Shown: positions 24,394-31,864 of the stretch, piece by piece
Layout: each line of letters opens with the position of its first letter
Numbering within the stretch: the stretch's first letter is position 1
Assembly (NCBI GenBank): GCA_045604285.1
Contig: JAZUNS010000043.1
Coordinates: forward strand, 1 to 47,609
From: SIG636 sp045604285
GTDB lineage: Bacteria; Bacillota; Clostridia; Oscillospirales; CAG-382
DNA: 47,609 nt
Reading direction: 5' to 3'
Made by a program: the position numbers and the translations under genes
Notes under the pieces: model-generated
Databases searched by the model: none
The model's input: the letters and a program-made list of their open reading frames with translations, nothing else
What the model was told of the DNA's origin: nothing

Positions 24394-25917
24394 ATGTACA
24401 GAGCTTTATACAGAAAATGGCGTCCCCGCAGTTTTGATGAAGTGTGCGGGCAAGAGCATATAACAACTGTTCTGAAAAACCAAGTTCTTTCTTCCACGGT
24501 TTCCCACGCATATTTGTTTTGCGGGACCCACGGCACGGGTAAAACCACCTGTGCAAAAATCCTTGCCAAAGCGGTTAATTGCGAAAACCCCGTTGACGGC
24601 AGCCCTTGCGGCAAATGCAGCGCCTGCATTGCCATTGACAGCGGCACGGCTACCGACGTTTTGGAAATAGACGCCGCAAGCAACAACGGCGTTGACGGCA
24701 TACGTGCCATAAGGGACGAGGTTGTTTACCCTCCCTCCACATTAAAAAAGCGTGTTTACATCGTGGACGAGGTACACATGCTTACCGACAGTGCAAACAA
24801 CGCCCTGCTTAAAACTTTGGAGGAGCCGCCCGAATACGTAATGTTCGTTTTGGCTACTACCGAGCTTCAGAAAATACCTTCAACCATTATATCTCGCTGT
24901 CAGCGTTTTGAATTCAGACGCATTGATGCCGAGGTTGTCGGTGACAGAGTTAAGCACGTTTGCAAGGAAGAATCTATTGATATTGACGAAGAATCCGTAA
25001 ACCTTATAGCAAGGCTTTCCGACGGTGCGATGAGAGATGCACTTAGCCTTCTTGAATCCTGCACTGCAGCCTTGGGCAATAATACCATAAAATACGAAGA
25101 TACCGAAAAGCAGCTTGGTATTGCAAACAACGAAGAGGTCGTTGCCATATTAAGGCACGCTGCCGACGGCAACGTTTCGGAAGCTATGGGCGTTTTGGAT
25201 AAGCTTTATCGCAACTCTCGCGATTTGGCAACGCTTGTAGGGCAGCTTAATTATTTGACAAGAGACCTGCTTGTAATTCAAAGCCTGCCGGGAATAGGGC
25301 TTAACAAGCTTGGCAGCTCGTTTTGTTTCAGCAAATCCATGTTTGAAGAGCTTTGCAGCTTGGCAAAATCCGTAACCAAGGAACAGCTTTTGTATTTCTT
25401 TGAGGTGCTTTCGGAAGCGCAGGCAAGGCTTGGATATTCAGCCCAAAACAAAAAGCTTGTGGCTGAGATGGCGGTTATCAAGCTATCATCTCCACACCTG
25501 GTAGGCGGCGTAGATGCTTTAAGAGCAAGAGTTTCCGCCTTGGAAGCAGGAGTGCCCGTACAGAAAACGCCTGCTGCAACGTCGGTTGCGGCAAAAAAGT
25601 CGGTTGCACCCGCACCTGCAAAAGCAGATAAGCCGTCCCCTTTTAACGGACGTGCCGAGCTTTTGGCGGCGCTTTCCGCAAAAGGGGCAGGTGCCGTATA
25701 CGCTTTTGCTTCTACTGCCGAATTTGTTATGCGCGACGGCGTTTTGTGCGTATTGCCCGACAGCGATATTGCCGAGGACAAGCTTTCGACGCCTAAAGCC
25801 TTAGAGCTGCTTACGGCGTGTGCATCGGAAGTGATGCGCTCCCCCATTACGGTAAAAGTAGAAAAGGCACCGAAGGCAGAAGTGCAAACCAATATGTTTT
25901 TTGATGAATTGATTTAA
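24394..25917 (+). CDS. dnaX: DNA polymerase III subunit gamma/tau
   Basis: A 507-residue clamp-loader ATPase. It starts MYRALYRKWRPRSFDEVCGQ, with P-loop GTHGTGKTT (near residue 46), a zinc module with cysteines in CENPVDGSPCGKCSAC (near 64-79), VDEVHML (Walker B) and the SRC motif in TIISRCQRFEF. Residues 360-507 form a short variable tau tail with an alanine/lysine-rich linker. The ATG at 24394 follows AGGAGG at 24375 and lies 33 bases after the SRP RNA. An earlier in-frame ATG at 24337 lies inside the RNA helix and is not used. Confidence 0.97.
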   Translation: MYRALYRKWRPRSFDEVCGQEHITTVLKNQVLSSTVSHAYLFCGTHGTGKTTCAKILAKAVNCENPVDGSPCGKCSACIAIDSGTATDVLEIDAASNNGVDGIRAIRDEVVYPPSTLKKRVYIVDEVHMLTDSANNALLKTLEEPPEYVMFVLATTELQKIPSTIISRCQRFEFRRIDAEVVGDRVKHVCKEESIDIDEESVNLIARLSDGAMRDALSLLESCTAALGNNTIKYEDTEKQLGIANNEEVVAILRHAADGNVSEAMGVLDKLYRNSRDLATLVGQLNYLTRDLLVIQSLPGIGLNKLGSSFCFSKSMFEELCSLAKSVTKEQLLYFFEVLSEAQARLGYSAQNKKLVAEMAVIKLSSPHLVGGVDALRARVSALEAGVPVQKTPAATSVAAKKSVAPAPAKADKPSPFNGRAELLAALSAKGAGAVYAFASTAEFVMRDGVLCVLPDSDIAEDKLSTPKALELLTACASEVMRSPITVKVEKAPKAEVQTNMFFDELI

Positions 25918-25938
25918 TAAATAAAGGAGCTATTAATT

Positions 25939-26286
25939 ATGAAAGTAAGACTTCCTCAGGGAATGGGCGGCGGTCCTCAAAATATGAACGCAATGATCAG
26001 ACAGGCACAAAAAATGCAGGAAGATATGGAAAAGCTTCAGGCAGAGCTTGAAACCAAAGAATACACCGTTAAAGCCGGCGGTGGTGTTGTTACCGTGATT
26101 ATCGGCGGTGATAAGGTTGTTAAGTCTGTTGAGATCGATCCCACGATAATTGACCCGGACGACGTAGAAACTCTTCAGGATATATTGGTGGCTGCTTTTA
26201 ACGAGGCATATAAGACCGTAGAAACCACAAACAGCGAAGCTATGTCCAAGGTTACCAACGGCATGAGCATGCCCGGCTTGTTTTAA
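25939..26286 (+). CDS. ebfC: YbaB/EbfC-family nucleoid-associated protein
   Basis: A 115-residue YbaB/EbfC DNA-binding protein: a glycine-rich start (MGGGPQNMNAMIRQAQKMQEDMEKLQAEL), then a beta core with GGGVVTVIIGGDKVVKSVEI and a helical tail. AAAGGAG lies about 10 bases before the ATG. It sits between dnaX and recR as in most bacteria. The family forms dimers that bind DNA with little sequence specificity and is linked to recombination and replication restart. Confidence 0.95.
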   Translation: MKVRLPQGMGGGPQNMNAMIRQAQKMQEDMEKLQAELETKEYTVKAGGGVVTVIIGGDKVVKSVEIDPTIIDPDDVETLQDILVAAFNEAYKTVETTNSEAMSKVTNGMSMPGLF

Positions 26287-26288
26287 TT

Positions 26289-26876
26289 ATGACGCCCTCA
26301 CTTGAAAGGCTTGTTAACCAGTTTTCAAAGCTACCGGGTATCGGCAGAAAAACGGCAACACGTTTGGCTTATCACATACTTTCTTTGCCCGAAAGCGAGG
26401 TTAAAGAGTTTGCCACTGCCCTTACGGGTGCAAAGTGCTGTGTAAAGCTATGTAAGGTGTGCAGCACCCTTAGCGAATACGAGCTGTGCGACGTTTGCTC
26501 TGACGACCGACGTGATAAAAGCACTATTTGCGTGGTTGAGGACTCAAGAAGCATGAGCGCCATTGAAGATACCCGTGAGTTTAACGGTGTTTATCACGTC
26601 TTGGGCGGCGTTATCTCTCCCCTTGACGGAATAGGTCCGGAACAGCTTACGGTTAAAGAGCTGATACGACGTCTTGACGAAAGCGTAAAAGAGGTAATAG
26701 TGGCGACCAACCCCAGCATTGAAGGTGAATCTACTGCTATGTACCTTAAAAAGCTTATTGCGCCCCACGGCATAAAGGTTACACGCCTTGCATATGGCTT
26801 GCAGGTTGGTGCAACCTTGGAATACGCTGATATTTCCACCTTGTCCAAAGCCATAGAGCGCAGAACAGAACTGTAA
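26289..26876 (+). CDS. recR: Recombination mediator protein RecR
   Basis: A 195-residue RecR, which with RecO loads RecA at gaps. The order is an N-terminal helix-hairpin-helix (FSKLPGIGRKTATRLAYH), a zinc finger with CVKLCKVCS and CDVC (near residues 52-72), then a Toprim domain with VVEDSRS and a C-terminal Walker-like region TNPSIEGESTA. It begins 2 bases after the ebfC stop. A strong terminator follows, so the SRP RNA-dnaX-ebfC-recR unit ends here. Confidence 0.96.
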   Translation: MTPSLERLVNQFSKLPGIGRKTATRLAYHILSLPESEVKEFATALTGAKCCVKLCKVCSTLSEYELCDVCSDDRRDKSTICVVEDSRSMSAIEDTREFNGVYHVLGGVISPLDGIGPEQLTVKELIRRLDESVKEVIVATNPSIEGESTAMYLKKLIAPHGIKVTRLAYGLQVGATLEYADISTLSKAIERRTEL

Positions 26877-26884
26877 AATTCGCA

Positions 26885-26926
26885 AAAGCCCATAACTTAA
26901 ATATAAGTTGTGGGCTTTATTTTTTA
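26885..26926 (+). terminator. Intrinsic terminator after recR
   Basis: A 14 bp stem (AAAGCCCATAACTT with its complement, one G-U pair) with an AAATAT loop, followed by ATTTTTTA. It starts 9 bases after the recR stop. Confidence 0.88.
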
Positions 26927-26996
26927 TAAGGAATCCCCTCCCCTTGTTCGTATAATTAATGAGGGACAAAATAGCCCCATATTTCGGAGGTGCAAT

Positions 26997-27545
26997 ATGG
27001 ATAACGGTGCAAGTAGCTACCGCCGTTTTCTTGATGGTGATGAAAGCGCCTTTGACGATATAATAAACGAGCTGTTTTTAAGCCTGGTTTTCTTTATTAA
27101 CGGCTACGTACAAGACGTACACGCTGCCGAAGATATTGCTATTGACGCTTTTTCCGATCTGATAGTACATAAGCACAGGTATAACTTTAAGGTAAAGCTT
27201 AAAACATATCTGTTTATGGTCGGCAGAAGCCGTGCTTTGGATTATATAAGGCGGCGCAAAGCCATAAGCTTTGTTGAGCTGAACGAAGCACAGGCAATAG
27301 CCGACGGCGGCGATTCTTTGGAACAAACCGTGCTTGCAGATGAGAGAAAGCGCCAATTACACGGTGCAATAGCAAAGCTGCCAGAGGATATGCGTGCTGT
27401 TGTACATTTGGTGTATTTTGAAGACGCCACCTACGACGAAGCGGCAAAAATAATGAAGAAAAGCAGAAAGCAGGTTGACAATCTTCTATATCGTGCAAAA
27501 AAGGAGCTTCGAGCCATTCTTGGAAGGGATGGTGAGTTGATATGA
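26997..27545 (+). CDS. ECF-type RNA polymerase sigma factor
   Basis: A 182-residue group 4 sigma factor. Region 2 runs to about residue 85 (AAEDIAIDAFSDLI, then FMVGRSRALDYIRRRK, the -10 recognition helix). Region 4 runs from about 125 to 178 (LPEDMRAVVHLVYFEDATYDEAA and KSRKQVDNLLYRAKKEL, the -35 helix). I chose the ATG at 26997, preceded by CGGAGG; an earlier ATG at 26910 lies in the recR terminator. The next gene overlaps by four bases, a typical sigma/anti-sigma arrangement. The target promoters are unknown; the serpin two genes downstream is the likely local target. Confidence 0.92.
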   Translation: MDNGASSYRRFLDGDESAFDDIINELFLSLVFFINGYVQDVHAAEDIAIDAFSDLIVHKHRYNFKVKLKTYLFMVGRSRALDYIRRRKAISFVELNEAQAIADGGDSLEQTVLADERKRQLHGAIAKLPEDMRAVVHLVYFEDATYDEAAKIMKKSRKQVDNLLYRAKKELRAILGRDGELI

Positions 27546-28249
27546 GAGAACTAAATGAATGCAGGGCGGAAATTCACAGCCGCAGCAAGGAACGCATACA
27601 AAAGCGTCGCAGGGTAAGACGCATACTTTTGGTTTGTATTCCGCTTTGTCTTGCCGTAACGCTGTGTTTTACTTTTGCTATAGGCAACTTTGTCGGTACC
27701 GACAGAATAAAAAACGGTGTTGCTGAGAATATGGAAGCAGAATATACAGAAACAAACAAAGATGATTTTTATACAGAAAGTGTTTTGACAAGCAATAACG
27801 TCGCCGAAGGGTTAAATTCTATGGAAAGCTTTAGTTTTTCCTTTAATTGGGGATGCTTTGGCGAAAGCTTTTATGACAGCGAGTCCGGAAGGCTTGTTAA
27901 AACAACGGCTGCGACCAAGCCGGAGGACTACGTTACCGTCCACGTTCTGACCGATAATGAAAGAAAACAGATCTACGATTTGATCATGGGGCTTGACTTA
28001 TGCAGTTATCCCGATAGATACAACCCGCACACCGACGGTACTGCGTCAGACCCTTCCATGACTTTAATACTTTCGGTTAAAACGTCCGAATTTGAAAAAA
28101 GCGTTACTGCCGCTGACGTTGCAGCTACCTACGAATGCAAGGACGAAAAGGGGCAAAAGTTTCTTTCCGTGTGCATGACAATCGCAGACATTCTTATGGG
28201 AACCGAAGAGTGGAGGGCGTTGCCCGATTATGAATTTTATTATGCGTGA
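27542..28249 (+). CDS. Membrane-anchored protein, probable anti-sigma factor
   Basis: A 235-residue protein with a short basic cytoplasmic N-terminus (1-28, ending KRRRVRR), one transmembrane helix (29-50) and an external domain of about 185 residues. The start overlaps the sigma gene by four bases. The position and the topology of cytosolic tail, single helix and extracytoplasmic domain fit a single-pass anti-sigma factor. The cytosolic tail is very short, however, and no zinc-type anti-sigma motif (HXXXCXXC) is present. It could instead be a co-regulated sensor or adaptor. No known domain was recognised outside the membrane. Confidence 0.62.
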   Translation: MRELNECRAEIHSRSKERIQKRRRVRRILLVCIPLCLAVTLCFTFAIGNFVGTDRIKNGVAENMEAEYTETNKDDFYTESVLTSNNVAEGLNSMESFSFSFNWGCFGESFYDSESGRLVKTTAATKPEDYVTVHVLTDNERKQIYDLIMGLDLCSYPDRYNPHTDGTASDPSMTLILSVKTSEFEKSVTAADVAATYECKDEKGQKFLSVCMTIADILMGTEEWRALPDYEFYYA

Positions 28250-28263
28250 AAGGAGCAAAACCG

Positions 28264-29517
28264 ATGAAAACAAAAACCATTGTTTTAGCAATAACAAGTG
28301 TACTGCTTGTTTGTGCAATAACGATTAACCTTGTGGGATGTACTACAACGGTTAAGGCCACTAACCTTATGGATGGCATAACCCCCAACAAAGTTGATGC
28401 ACTTAACAGCTATGCCGACAAAAATAAAGCCGCAAGCGATTTTGCTTTGCGTTTGTTTAAAGCCACGGAGGTTAAGGGCAAAAACACCCTTATCTCTCCC
28501 CTATCCGTGCTTTGCGCATTGGCAATGACTGCCAACGGCGCAGAGGGTGAAACTCTTGAACAAATGGAATCCACCCTCGGAATGAGCCGTAACGACATTA
28601 ACTTATATATTTACAGCTATATAAAATCCCTTGAAAATGGGGATAAATATAAGCTGTCCACGGCGAACTCGGTATGGTTTATAGATGACGAAAAATTTAC
28701 CGTTAACAAAAGCTTTTTACAAACCAACGCCGATTATTACGGCGCAAACGTATATAAAACACCCTTTGATGAACAAACTTTAAAAGACATTAACAACTGG
28801 GTTAAAGAAAATACCGATGAAATGATTCCAGAAATTCTGGATACGATACCGGAAGGTGCCGTAATGTACCTTGTGAACGCCTTGGCTTTTGAGGCTGAAT
28901 GGGAAGAACCGTATAAAAAGGCAGATGTAAGTGAAGGGACTTTTACAAAAGAGGACGGAACTAAGCAAACCGCAAAGTTTATGTACGGAATAGACGGCAC
29001 GTACCTTGAGGATGAAAAAGCTACCGGTTTTATTAAGCGTTACAGCGGCGGCAAGTATGCCTTTGTTGCTCTTCTGCCCAATGAAGGTATAAGCGTTTCC
29101 GAATACGTTTCCTCCCTTGACGGAGAGGGGCTTTGCAGTTTGTTTGAAAACGCCGAACGAACAACGGTTAAAACGGCAATTCCTAAATTCGAAAACGAGT
29201 ATAGCGTAGAAATATCCGAAGAACTTAAAAAAATGGGTATGCCCAAAGCATTTTGCGACGAAGCGGAATTCAACGGACTTGGCACCTACGAGGGCGGCGG
29301 ATTGTTTATAAGCAGAGTGCTTCACAAGACCTATATTTCCGTGGCAGAAAAAGGTACCAAGGCAGGTGCCGCAACAGCCGTTGAGGTTAATACAGAAGGC
29401 GAAATCGACGTTATCGACAGCAAAACCGTATATCTTGACCGTCCATTTGTGTATATGCTTATCGACTGCAAAAACAACGTTCCCTTCTTTATCGGAACCC
29501 TAAACGACGTTAAATAA
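28264..29517 (+). CDS. Serpin-family serine/cysteine protease inhibitor, lipoprotein
   Basis: A 417-residue serpin with a lipoprotein signal peptide: lipobox L23-V24-G25-C26, so it is anchored on the outside of the membrane. Serpin landmarks are visible in order: NTLISPLSVLCALAMTANGA, NSVWF, YLVNALAFEAEW and VALLPNEG. The reactive-loop hinge EKGTKAGAATAVEV matches the small-residue P17-P4 pattern of inhibitory serpins. The loop is about five residues longer than in alpha-1-antitrypsin; the alignment puts Glu-Gly near P1-P1', but the cleavage site is uncertain. GAAAGGAGC precedes the ATG at 28264. Gut clostridial serpins that inhibit host or bacterial proteases are known (siropins), and protection from external proteases is the likely role. 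Confidence 0.93.
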   Translation: MKTKTIVLAITSVLLVCAITINLVGCTTTVKATNLMDGITPNKVDALNSYADKNKAASDFALRLFKATEVKGKNTLISPLSVLCALAMTANGAEGETLEQMESTLGMSRNDINLYIYSYIKSLENGDKYKLSTANSVWFIDDEKFTVNKSFLQTNADYYGANVYKTPFDEQTLKDINNWVKENTDEMIPEILDTIPEGAVMYLVNALAFEAEWEEPYKKADVSEGTFTKEDGTKQTAKFMYGIDGTYLEDEKATGFIKRYSGGKYAFVALLPNEGISVSEYVSSLDGEGLCSLFENAERTTVKTAIPKFENEYSVEISEELKKMGMPKAFCDEAEFNGLGTYEGGGLFISRVLHKTYISVAEKGTKAGAATAVEVNTEGEIDVIDSKTVYLDRPFVYMLIDCKNNVPFFIGTLNDVK

Positions 29518-29522
29518 CAATT

Positions 29523-29870
29523 ATGCACAAGATAAAGAATTTTTTTATACTGATTTCCCCGTTATCTTCGTTTTTGCTGCTGGTTTATCCTTATTCGCTT
29601 TTCAACCGCAAATTTCTTGTTAAATGGTTAGGTTGCGGTTGCCCTAAGGTGGACGAATACGGCAATATGATACACGACTATTTCAGCGCCAATGATTTTT
29701 CGGCGTGGTTTTGGTTGATAATCACAATCGGCGTAACGGTCATTTCGGTTTTGCTTGCAAAACGAATCTTAAAAGAAAAGCTTTTGGCAAGGGTATTTTA
29801 CGTTATTTTGATGTTCTCAGCCTCGATCTTATTTTCTCAGTGGTTTTATCAATCTATGATGTGGAAATGA
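29523..29870 (+). CDS. Small three-helix membrane protein of unknown function
   Basis: A 115-residue protein with three predicted membrane segments (about 8-27, 62-80, 89-108) and a short external or internal loop containing LGCGCPKVDEYGNMIHDYF. It begins 5 bases after the serpin stop and shares its transcript. I do not recognise a named family. The cysteine pair and the asparagine/histidine-rich loop are the only notable features. Confidence 0.65.
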   Translation: MHKIKNFFILISPLSSFLLLVYPYSLFNRKFLVKWLGCGCPKVDEYGNMIHDYFSANDFSAWFWLIITIGVTVISVLLAKRILKEKLLARVFYVILMFSASILFSQWFYQSMMWK

Positions 29871-29908
29871 AAAAATGTACTTCTCGGTATCGAGAAGTAC
29901 ATTTTTTA
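29869..29908. terminator. Bidirectional terminator between the serpin operon and spoVA operon
   Basis: A perfect 17 bp stem (AAAAAATGTACTTCTCG and its complement) around a GTAT loop at 29887-29890, with A and T runs at both ends. It serves the converging membrane-protein gene (plus) and spoVAE (minus) and overlaps both coding ends by a few bases. Confidence 0.92.
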
Positions 29909-30259
29909 TTTCTGTTTACTTTTAAAAATCAACGACCAGAAAAAAGCGAATACCACGGCTGCCGTGATACCTGCTGCCGTACCCGTAAGCCCACCGGTTA
30001 AAGCGCCTAACAATCCGTTTGAGTCAACAGCCGCCTTTGTTTCGGTTGCCAAAGTATAGCCAAAGCCAACGATCGGCACGGTTGCACCTGACGTGGCAAA
30101 ATCAACTATCTTTTCGTATACGCCGATCGCCGTAAGGAATACGCCCGCCACCACGAACGAGACGAGTATTCTTGCCCCCGTCATTGCCGTTTTATCTATC
30201 AACACCTGGGCTATTGCGCATATTAATCCACCTACAAGAAAAACCTTTAAATATTCCAT
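29906..30259 (-). CDS. spoVAE: Stage V sporulation protein AE
   Basis: A 117-residue hydrophobic protein with four predicted membrane segments. It carries LVGGLICAIAQVLID at the start, GATVPIVGFGYTLA in the middle and GGLTGTAAGITAAVVFA near the end, all typical of SpoVAE(b). The SpoVA channel moves dipicolinic acid into the forespore during sporulation and out during germination. It lies 4 bases after spoVAD and is the last gene of the operon. Confidence 0.93.
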   Translation of the reverse strand: MEYLKVFLVGGLICAIAQVLIDKTAMTGARILVSFVVAGVFLTAIGVYEKIVDFATSGATVPIVGFGYTLATETKAAVDSNGLLGALTGGLTGTAAGITAAVVFAFFWSLIFKSKQK

Positions 30260-30263
30260 TTAG

Positions 30264-31256
30264 TTACTGCCTTTCAAAACATACTGCATGGGCAATGCCC
30301 GATATACTTTGACCTTGAAAAACCGTTGTGGGATTCATAAGAGCACCCGTAGGTACAAGCAAAAATCTTTGTATCTCGCCTTCACAAAGCCTTGGCAAAA
30401 AATATCCCGTTGAAACGGCGGCACTGCAGCCACAGCCCGATCCGCCGGAATGTACGTCTTGCCCCTCCATATCGAATATCATCATGCCGCAATCCGTATA
30501 CTTATCCTTAAGCCCCGGTATGGAATCCCCCAGAAGGTCGCAGCAAATCTCGTACCCTTCCCTGCCAAGGTCTCCCGTTGCAATCACGTCAAAATCCTCG
30601 GGGCTTTTGCCGCTTAATGCAAAGTAGCGCCTTACCGTATCCGCCGCCGCCTTTGCCATGGCGGCACCCATGTTATTTACATCGGTGATACCCGCATCGA
30701 CTATTCTGCCTACAAGACCATCCTTTAACGCAAGGTCTGACTTTTGATTTGACAAAAATACCGCACCGCACCCGGTAACGGTATTTTGTGCCGTGGGGGT
30801 ACGTTGACCGCCGTACTCTAAAGGAAATCTGTATTGCTTTTCTGCCGAGCAAAAGTGAGAGCTGGCAAACCCAATTGCGCTGTTGCACAAACCTCCGTTT
30901 ATTATACTGCCCGCAACAAGCATTGCTTCCCCAAAGGTAGAGCAAGCACCGTACAGTCCAAGATACGGTATGCCCCACTCCTTCACACCAAAGCTGCTTG
31001 CCACACATTGATTAAGCAAATCTCCGCCGCAAATCAAATCAGGTGAAGACGGATCGCTGTTGGATTTGGACAAAAGCAAATTGATGCATCTGTGCACCAT
31101 TTCGCTCTCCGCCTCTTCCCAGGTAGCTTTTCCGAAATACTCATCTTCCTCACACATATCAAAGCAGTCAGCCAAAGGGCCTGCCTTTTCTGTTTTTCCC
31201 ACGACAGATGCAAAGTTTTTAACGTATACGTTATTAAAAACAAACAGCTCTTTCAT
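30264..31256 (-). CDS. spoVAD: Stage V sporulation protein AD
   Basis: A 330-residue thiolase-fold protein that binds dipicolinic acid on the spore membrane. The family features include DLICGGDLLNQCVASSFG, YLGLYGACSTFGEAM, GFASSHFCSAEKQYRFPLEYG, and HSGGSGCGCSAAV near the C-terminus. The start codon directly follows the spoVAC stop with no gap. Length is normal. Confidence 0.96.
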   Translation of the reverse strand: MKELFVFNNVYVKNFASVVGKTEKAGPLADCFDMCEEDEYFGKATWEEAESEMVHRCINLLLSKSNSDPSSPDLICGGDLLNQCVASSFGVKEWGIPYLGLYGACSTFGEAMLVAGSIINGGLCNSAIGFASSHFCSAEKQYRFPLEYGGQRTPTAQNTVTGCGAVFLSNQKSDLALKDGLVGRIVDAGITDVNNMGAAMAKAAADTVRRYFALSGKSPEDFDVIATGDLGREGYEICCDLLGDSIPGLKDKYTDCGMMIFDMEGQDVHSGGSGCGCSAAVSTGYFLPRLCEGEIQRFLLVPTGALMNPTTVFQGQSISGIAHAVCFERQ

Positions 31257-31694
31257 TTAAAGCACCTTCTCTACCACATAGTAAATGACCCCGTACACAG
31301 ATGAGGAAAGTGTACCGAAAACTATTACCGGGCCTGCAATAACAAACATTTTTGCACAGGTACCGTATATTAAGCCCTCGGTTTTATTTTCAATTGCGGG
31401 TGAGGCTATTGCGTTAGCAAACCCGGTTATCGGTACAAGGGTACCTGCGCCTGCAAATTTGCCCATGGGACTAAACCAACCTATTCCCGTGAGTAGTCCT
31501 GCAAAAAAGATTAAAGACACGGTACTTAAGGTTTGTGCGTTTTTTAAATCTGCACCTAAAGCCACGTAAATATCCGTCAAGGCTTTCCCGATACAGCATA
31601 TTAAACCGCCTACCGCAAAGGCTTTTATTGTGTTAATAAAGCACGGTGTTCTTTTTGCCCTATCTTCAACATATTTTTTGTAATCGGTATTCAT
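31257..31694 (-). CDS. spoVAC: Stage V sporulation protein AC
   Basis: A 145-residue membrane protein with about four helices. Family features are a basic N-terminus (YKKYVEDRAKRTPC), AFAVGGLICCIGKALTD and GAGTLVPITGFANAIASPAIE. In Bacillus, SpoVAC acts as a mechanosensitive channel in dipicolinic acid release. It is first in the operon. The AC-AD-AE core is present; spoVAA, AB and AF are absent, as is common in clostridia. Confidence 0.95.
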   Translation of the reverse strand: MNTDYKKYVEDRAKRTPCFINTIKAFAVGGLICCIGKALTDIYVALGADLKNAQTLSTVSLIFFAGLLTGIGWFSPMGKFAGAGTLVPITGFANAIASPAIENKTEGLIYGTCAKMFVIAGPVIVFGTLSSSVYGVIYYVVEKVL

Positions 31695-31713
31695 AAATTT
31701 GTCACCTCATCCA

Positions 31714-31742
31714 TATTTTGTCTTGGAAATCTTTATTTATTC
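31714..31742 (-). promoter_or_regulatory. Candidate sigma-G/sigma-F promoter for the spoVA operon
   Basis: On the minus strand GAATA (31742-31738), 17 bp, CAAAATA (31720-31714), about 20 bases before the spoVAC start. This agrees with forespore sigma-G consensus elements in Bacillus (GNATR and CATNNTA-like) but the -10 is imperfect. spoVA is sigma-G dependent where studied. Confidence 0.4.
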
Positions 31743-31751
31743 CCCAAACTA

Positions 31752-31780
31752 TTGACTTTTTTGGATGAATAATATATAAT
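31752..31780 (+). promoter_or_regulatory. Sigma-A promoter of the acyl ligase-ACP operon
   Basis: TTGACT (31752-31757), 17 bp, TATAAT (31775-31780). The ligase ATG is at 31865, giving a leader of about 80 bases that contains an extra AGGAGG at 31801 and the true AAGGAGG near 31852. Confidence 0.85.
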
Positions 31781-31864
31781 ATTTGCAAGTTTTAATGCTG
31801 AGGAGGTGTGCCTATAGGTATAAAGTGCGGTTTTAGCTACATCTTACCATAAGGAGGCAAGCAA

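Noticed and set aside
26928..26956. Possible autoregulatory ECF promoter (GGAATC, then CGTA) before the sigma gene
   Set aside because: The spacing of 13 bases is too short for known ECF promoters of 15-17; an overlapping TATAAT without a good -35 is equally likely.
31801..31853. Short leader frame (GTG start, 14 codons) before the acyl ligase gene
   Set aside because: The GTG sits almost on top of the AGGAGG, with no room for a normal spacing, and the peptide shows no attenuator-like run of one amino acid.
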